A stretch of 64,000 bases of DNA from Microbispora hainanensis. GTDB lineage: Bacteria; Actinomycetota; Actinomycetes; Streptosporangiales; Streptosporangiaceae. The DNA lies in the NCBI RefSeq assembly GCF_006874475.1, contig NZ_VIRM01000018.1, forward strand, positions 1 through 64,000. Reading direction: 5' to 3'. This document shows positions 60,232 through 64,000 of this stretch, in pieces. A program made the position numbers and the translations under genes. Each line of letters begins with the position of its first letter. The first letter of the stretch is position 1. Under the pieces are notes generated by a model that did no database searches, was not told where the DNA came from, and was given only the letters and a program-made list of their open reading frames with translations.

Positions 60232-61488
60232 CTACTCCTTCACGAGTCCCGCAACCAGCAGAGCCTGGGCCGCGTCCGCCACCACGTCGAACGACAGTCC
60301 AGAACGTTCCGAGATGTCGAGCAGGCTGTGCGCGCCGTCGGACAGGTTCAGCACCCACAACATCGCCATCTGCGCCTGTTTCGTGTCGCTGCGCCCGCCG
60401 AGCGACTCGTACAGGCCGCGCCTGCCCAGCTGGGGCTCACCGTAGGGGCTGAGATTCACGTAGGTGCGGTTGCGCTCCAGCACCTCGAAGGCCTTCACGC
60501 AGGCGTCCAGCGTGTCCCGCATCGCCTCCTCGGTGACGAAGTCCGGATCGTCGGCCGAGGTGTGATACTCCGGATAACCGGCGTACGGGGTCCTGGTCAG
60601 GCAGCCGACCGGCAGGTCGAACCCGGGCGAGCAATACTGCCGCTCGTCGTAGCCGTAGGGGGAGAAGTCCACCAGCGTGTGCGGGCGGTCGCGCAGGACG
60701 TGGGCGAAGACCCGGTCGATCTCGGCGTCCCCCCGGCGGCTGCGCTTGTAGGTGATCGGGCCCCGGTCTCCCGCGCAGGCGAGCACGATCCCGTGCCTGA
60801 TCCGATCGGTTCTGTCCCGGTTGCGCGCCAACCAGGCGATGGAGCCGATGGTGCCGGGAGCGAACAGGAAGCGGTAGGTGTAGCGCCGCTCCTCCTGCGC
60901 CAGCAGCCCCGCCAGGCGGGTCGCCACCGCGACGCCCGCCAGGTTGTCGTTGGCCAGCGAGGGGTGGCAGACATGGCACGAGATCAGGACCTCCTCCGCG
61001 CTGCGGCCCGGGATCACGTGCTCGCCGTACGTCAGGTGCCCGTCGGCGAGCGTCGAGTCGATCCGCACCTCGTACGGCCCCGGCCCCATCCCGGCCAGCG
61101 TGTCCTCGCTCAGGCAGAACCCCCACGTCTCGGCGTAGTAACTGGTCCGGTACGGCACCAGGCCGGGCCGGCCGGGAAGCGTGTGCAGATGGGGGCGGAG
61201 CTCCTCCAGGGTCATGGTCGCCGACACCGGCACGCTGTAGCCGACCACGTGCAGGTTGGAGGCCGCGAAGTCGACGATCCGGGTCCCGGAGGAGTCCTTG
61301 ATGTAGGCGTCGCGGATGTTCCATTCCTTGGGAATGGTCCAGTCGAGGACCTGCGTGCCCGTGGGCACTTCGCTGATCTCCAGCGGGATCGACTCGCCGA
61401 TGATCTCCAGAGTGCGGCGCAGGCCGGATCCGGTGATGCTGCGGCACAGCGGATAGAGCCGCTCGACCAGCGCGTGCATCTCGCTCAT
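60232..61488 (-). CDS. DUF4910 aminopeptidase-like protein
   Basis: A 418-residue protein of the COG4310/DUF4910 type. An N-terminal DUF2172-like region (LVERLYPLCRSITGSGLRRT, WNIRDAYIKDSSG) surrounds an M28-peptidase-like core with metal-ligand patterns SCHVCHPSLANDNLAGV and YHTSADDPDF, and a C-terminal winged-helix-like part (LLDISERSGLSFDVVADAAQ). Members occur in bacterial polysaccharide clusters next to sugar genes; their reaction is not established, and action on an acylated sugar rather than a peptide has been suspected. The ATG overlaps the preceding epimerase gene. Confidence 0.85.
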   Translation of the reverse strand: MSEMHALVERLYPLCRSITGSGLRRTLEIIGESIPLEISEVPTGTQVLDWTIPKEWNIRDAYIKDSSGTRIVDFAASNLHVVGYSVPVSATMTLEELRPHLHTLPGRPGLVPYRTSYYAETWGFCLSEDTLAGMGPGPYEVRIDSTLADGHLTYGEHVIPGRSAEEVLISCHVCHPSLANDNLAGVAVATRLAGLLAQEERRYTYRFLFAPGTIGSIAWLARNRDRTDRIRHGIVLACAGDRGPITYKRSRRGDAEIDRVFAHVLRDRPHTLVDFSPYGYDERQYCSPGFDLPVGCLTRTPYAGYPEYHTSADDPDFVTEEAMRDTLDACVKAFEVLERNRTYVNLSPYGEPQLGRRGLYESLGGRSDTKQAQMAMLWVLNLSDGAHSLLDISERSGLSFDVVADAAQALLVAGLVKE

Positions 61489-62504
61489 GGGCGCAGCGAG
61501 GAGTCGACGGCGCCGGCCTCCCGACGGTCGGACAGGCGGGCGAGCCGGGTGAAGCGGCGCTCGAAGTCCTCCTTGGTCAGCCCGTGCTCGCGGTAGGCGT
61601 CGACCAGCTCCACGGCGCCGTCCTTGACCGACCAGCGGGCCTCGTATCCGGGAAGGGCGGCCCTGATGCGGGAGAAGTCCACCCGGTAGGAGCGCGGGTC
61701 CGCCCCCGCCTCGCCCGTGATCACAAGACGTGCGCCGGGCACGGCCTCGACGACCTCGGCCGCGATCTCCGCCACAGTGAGGTTGTTGCGCTCGGTGCCC
61801 ACGTTGAACGCCTTCGCGTGCACCGCCTCCCTGGGCGCGGCCAGCGCGGCGGCGAACGCCTCCGCGATGTCCCGGGCGTGGACCAGCGGGCGCCAGGGCG
61901 TCCCGTCCGACAGCACGCGCACCTCCCCCGACAGGCACGCGTGGCCGACCAGATTGTTGAGCACGATGTCGGCCCGCAACCTCGGTGAGAAGCCGAAAGC
62001 CGTCGCGTTGCGCATGAAGACGGGGGTGAAGTCGTCGTCCGCCAGCTCGGTCAGGTCGTCCTCCACCCTGACCTTCGACTCCGCGTAGGGGGTCACCGGC
62101 CGGAGCGGCGCGTCCTCGTCCAGCAGGTCGTCGCCGCCCGACGCGCCGTAGACCGAGCAGGTGGACGCGTACAGGAACCGGCGCACTCCGGCGTCCCTGG
62201 CGAGCCGGGCCAGCCGCGAGGAGGCGTAATGGTTGATGTCGTAGGTCAGCTCGGGGGCCAGCGAGCCGAGCGGGTCGTTGGACAGCGCGGCGAGGTGGAC
62301 GACGGCGTCGAACCCCTCCAGGTGCTCGGGCCGGACGTCGCGCAGGTCCACCGCGTACGTCTCGGGGTCGGCGGGCGGAGGGCCGAGCACGCAGTCGGCG
62401 AACAGCCCCGAGTCGAGGCCGGCCACCTCGTGGCCGGCCCGGGCGAGCACCGGGGCCATGACCGTGCCGAGATAGCCCTGGTGTCCGGTCAGCAGTAGCC
62501 GCAT
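61485..62504 (-). CDS. NAD-dependent epimerase/dehydratase
   Basis: A 339-residue extended SDR with LLLTGHQGYLGTVMAPVLAR (Rossmann loop GxxGxxG), the Ser-Thr region ASTCSVYGAS and catalytic TPYAESK (YxxxK). It would modify a nucleotide-linked sugar made from the nucleotidyltransferase product encoded two genes upstream. Start and stop overlap both neighbours. Confidence 0.88.
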   Translation of the reverse strand: MRLLLTGHQGYLGTVMAPVLARAGHEVAGLDSGLFADCVLGPPPADPETYAVDLRDVRPEHLEGFDAVVHLAALSNDPLGSLAPELTYDINHYASSRLARLARDAGVRRFLYASTCSVYGASGGDDLLDEDAPLRPVTPYAESKVRVEDDLTELADDDFTPVFMRNATAFGFSPRLRADIVLNNLVGHACLSGEVRVLSDGTPWRPLVHARDIAEAFAAALAAPREAVHAKAFNVGTERNNLTVAEIAAEVVEAVPGARLVITGEAGADPRSYRVDFSRIRAALPGYEARWSVKDGAVELVDAYREHGLTKEDFERRFTRLARLSDRREAGAVDSSLRP

Positions 62505-63151
62505 CAGTTCTCCAGGTCGAGAGTGAGCTTGTCCACGTGGAATGCCTCGGCGTACCGCGCGTGGCACTCGATGCCGCGGATGCGGGCGAGGCCGAGGAAG
62601 GCTTCCGGGTCGTACCAGGGGCGGTGCCGCTGTGAGGGGTAGTGGCTCTGCAGCAGGCCGGCCTTCTCCTCGGCCACGGCGGGGGTGAGCGGCTGGTAGA
62701 CCGCCGGCCGGCCGAGGTCGCCGTCCCACTTGACGATCTCGTAGCCGAGAACCAGGTGGTCGCGGAAAGCGGTCGGCACCAGTTCGGCGAGGCCCCGGTG
62801 ATCCTGGTGCAGGTCGCCCCGGTGGGGGGCGACGACCAGGTCGGGGTCGCCCGCCGCGCGCAGGTCCTCGACGGCGTTCTTGGCCTCGTCCCAGTGGGCG
62901 GGCAACCGCCCGTCGGGCAGCTTCAGCACGGTCAGCCGCAGGTCGGCGCCGGGGCAGAAGGCGGCGAGCGCGGCCCGTTCCTCGTCCTCCCGCTCGGTTC
63001 CGCCGCCGGACAGCACCAGGGCGTCCACACGGACGCCGGGGTGCGCGGCGCAGAGGGTCAGCAGCGTGCCGCCCGCCCCGATCGCGATGTCGTCGCAGTG
63101 CGCCGCGAGTGCCGCGATCCTGCGCAGGCGGCCCGGTCGCAGCCCGATCAC
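62504..63151 (-). CDS. PIG-L family deacetylase
   Basis: A 215-residue zinc hydrolase. AALAAHCDDIAIGAGGTLL holds the AHxDD motif and APHRGDLHQDHRGLAELV the HxxDH-type third ligand. Family members remove acetyl groups from GlcNAc-linked compounds. The GTG start overlaps the nucleotidyltransferase stop, and its stop shares one base with the epimerase start, so the cassette is translated as a block. Confidence 0.85.
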   Translation of the reverse strand: MIGLRPGRLRRIAALAAHCDDIAIGAGGTLLTLCAAHPGVRVDALVLSGGGTEREDEERAALAAFCPGADLRLTVLKLPDGRLPAHWDEAKNAVEDLRAAGDPDLVVAPHRGDLHQDHRGLAELVPTAFRDHLVLGYEIVKWDGDLGRPAVYQPLTPAVAEEKAGLLQSHYPSQRHRPWYDPEAFLGLARIRGIECHARYAEAFHVDKLTLDLEN

Positions 63152-63927
63152 TCGTGCTCCCACAGCGCCCACGGCCGGTCGCCGCGCGCCCACGCCTGGT
63201 CCAGCTCCAGCCGCTGGTTGACGGTGTCGCTCGGCCGCCAGTATCCACGGTGGGGGTAGGCGAGCAGGCGGCCGCGCTTGGCCAGCTCGGCGCAGCCGTC
63301 GGCCACGAGGTCGCCGTTCAGGGGGATGTGGTCGAAGACCTCCTGGCGGAGGACGAAGAAGCCGCCGTTCACCCACAGCGGCATCTCGCTGACGGGCGTG
63401 ATCGAGCCGACCCTGCCGTCCTCGCCCACGTCCACACAGTGGAAGGTGTTGGACGGCGGGACCACCATCATCGACGCCCCGGCGTCCGCGGCGCGGAACC
63501 GCTCGATGATCTCGGACAGCGGCGCGTCGGTGAGTACGTCCGCGTAGTTCGCCAGAAAGATCTCATCGCCCTCAAGATAGGGGCGCACCCGGCGAAGCCG
63601 CTCTCCAATGGGCGAATCCACCCCTGTGTCCACGAGGGAGATCGACCAGTCGGAGATGTCGGTGGACAACAGGTCCACCCGGCCGTTGCGCAGGACGAAA
63701 TCGTTGGACGCCGTTTCCTGGTAGTGCAGGAAGTAATTCTTGATGTGTTGCGCGCCGTATCCGAGGCAGAGGACGAAATCCCGATGGCCGAAATGCGCGT
63801 AGTAACGCATCACATGCCACAGCAGAGGACGGGGGCCGACGAGCTGCATCGGCTTGGGAATGTCCCCGCCGGGGAGGTCGCTGCGCATCCTGGTGCCCCG
63901 GCCTCCGCAGAAGAGGACGACTTTCAC
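63148..63927 (-). CDS. Sugar-1-phosphate nucleotidyltransferase (RfbF-like)
   Basis: A 259-residue nucleotidyltransferase with VVLFCGGRGTRMRSDL (the GGxGxR nucleotide site), IPKPMQLVGPRPLLWHVMRY and LANYADVLTDAP. The pattern is closest to glucose-1-phosphate cytidylyltransferases, so it may make CDP-glucose as precursor of a deoxy or branched sugar; thymidylyl or other specificity cannot be excluded. The GTG start overlaps the stop of the gene to its right. Confidence 0.85.
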   Translation of the reverse strand: MKVVLFCGGRGTRMRSDLPGGDIPKPMQLVGPRPLLWHVMRYYAHFGHRDFVLCLGYGAQHIKNYFLHYQETASNDFVLRNGRVDLLSTDISDWSISLVDTGVDSPIGERLRRVRPYLEGDEIFLANYADVLTDAPLSEIIERFRAADAGASMMVVPPSNTFHCVDVGEDGRVGSITPVSEMPLWVNGGFFVLRQEVFDHIPLNGDLVADGCAELAKRGRLLAYPHRGYWRPSDTVNQRLELDQAWARGDRPWALWEHE

Positions 63928-64000
63928 ACGATCTCCAGTCGGGGGATCGGGAAGACCAGCCGGCCTCCCCACTCGCGTACGTACGAGAGCTGGGCGGTCA
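63924..64000 (-). CDS. C-terminal end of sugar C-methyltransferase-like protein (partial)
   Basis: Only the last 25 codons are in the window: AQLSYVREWGGRLVFPIPRL then EIV and stop. The ending GGRLVFPIP resembles the GG-FIVPIP end of NDP-hexose C-methyltransferases, which often lie beside RfbF-like genes. The stop overlaps the nucleotidyltransferase GTG (GTGA). The start lies beyond 64000. The call rests on a short segment and on context. Confidence 0.5.
   Translation of the reverse strand, partial: TAQLSYVREWGGRLVFPIPRLEIV

Overview
The window is high-GC DNA with frequent GTG starts, actinobacterial gene families and very tight ATGA/GTGA gene overlaps. Family content suggests a Streptosporangiales-type actinomycete (Nonomuraea, Microbispora, Streptosporangium relatives); the genus is an inference.

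Positions 1 to about 10060 look like one end of an actinomycete integrative and conjugative element (AICE) of the pSAM2/SLP1 kind. It carries a TPR-type XRE regulator, small element proteins, a GntR/KorSA-type repressor with a visible operator-promoter, a Pra-like activator, an FtsK-type mobilisation ATPase, a RepSA-like HUH initiator, an excisionase and a tyrosine integrase. A small membrane protein and a Nudix hydrolase follow. A tRNA-Tyr gene (10061-10142, minus) points its 3' end at the element and is the likely attachment gene; the other end lies left of the window.

Positions 10292 to 18600 hold ordinary chromosomal genes: a GNAT protein, YajQ, a three-gene MFS/YceI/MarR unit in which transporter and YceI protein share carboxypeptidase-regulatory-like beta-sandwich domains, a polar amino acid ABC importer, and an XRE-cupin regulator. 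Positions 18594 to 24898 (minus) are an oligopeptide ABC importer operon ending in a C39-peptidase-like protein.

Positions 25158 to 42907 hold htpX, then an incomplete complex I set on the minus strand (nuoA, B, C, H, I, J, K, L, M, N; no nuoD, E, F, G) and, divergent from nuoA, the two subunits of a 2-oxoglutarate:ferredoxin oxidoreductase. The pairing suggests ferredoxin rather than NADH as electron donor. The set is broken between nuoH and nuoI by a 3.7 kb block on the opposite strand: a proline-rich HhH membrane protein, a WXG100-like protein, a 660-residue WXG-linked protein and a lipoprotein that shares a C-terminal motif with it.

Positions 43055 to 64000 are a surface-polysaccharide region: sugar epimerases, a 2OG-Fe(II) oxygenase and a PhyH-like oxygenase, methyltransferases, two glycosyltransferases, an RmlC-like epimerase, an O-antigen-ligase-like polymerase, two Wzz-like chain-length proteins, an acyltransferase, a Wzx-type flippase, two paralogous beta-helix lipoproteins, an uncharacterised cysteine-rich protein with an internal duplication, and a compact cassette (nucleotidyltransferase, PIG-L deacetylase, epimerase, DUF4910 aminopeptidase-like, C-methyltransferase end) that runs off the right edge.
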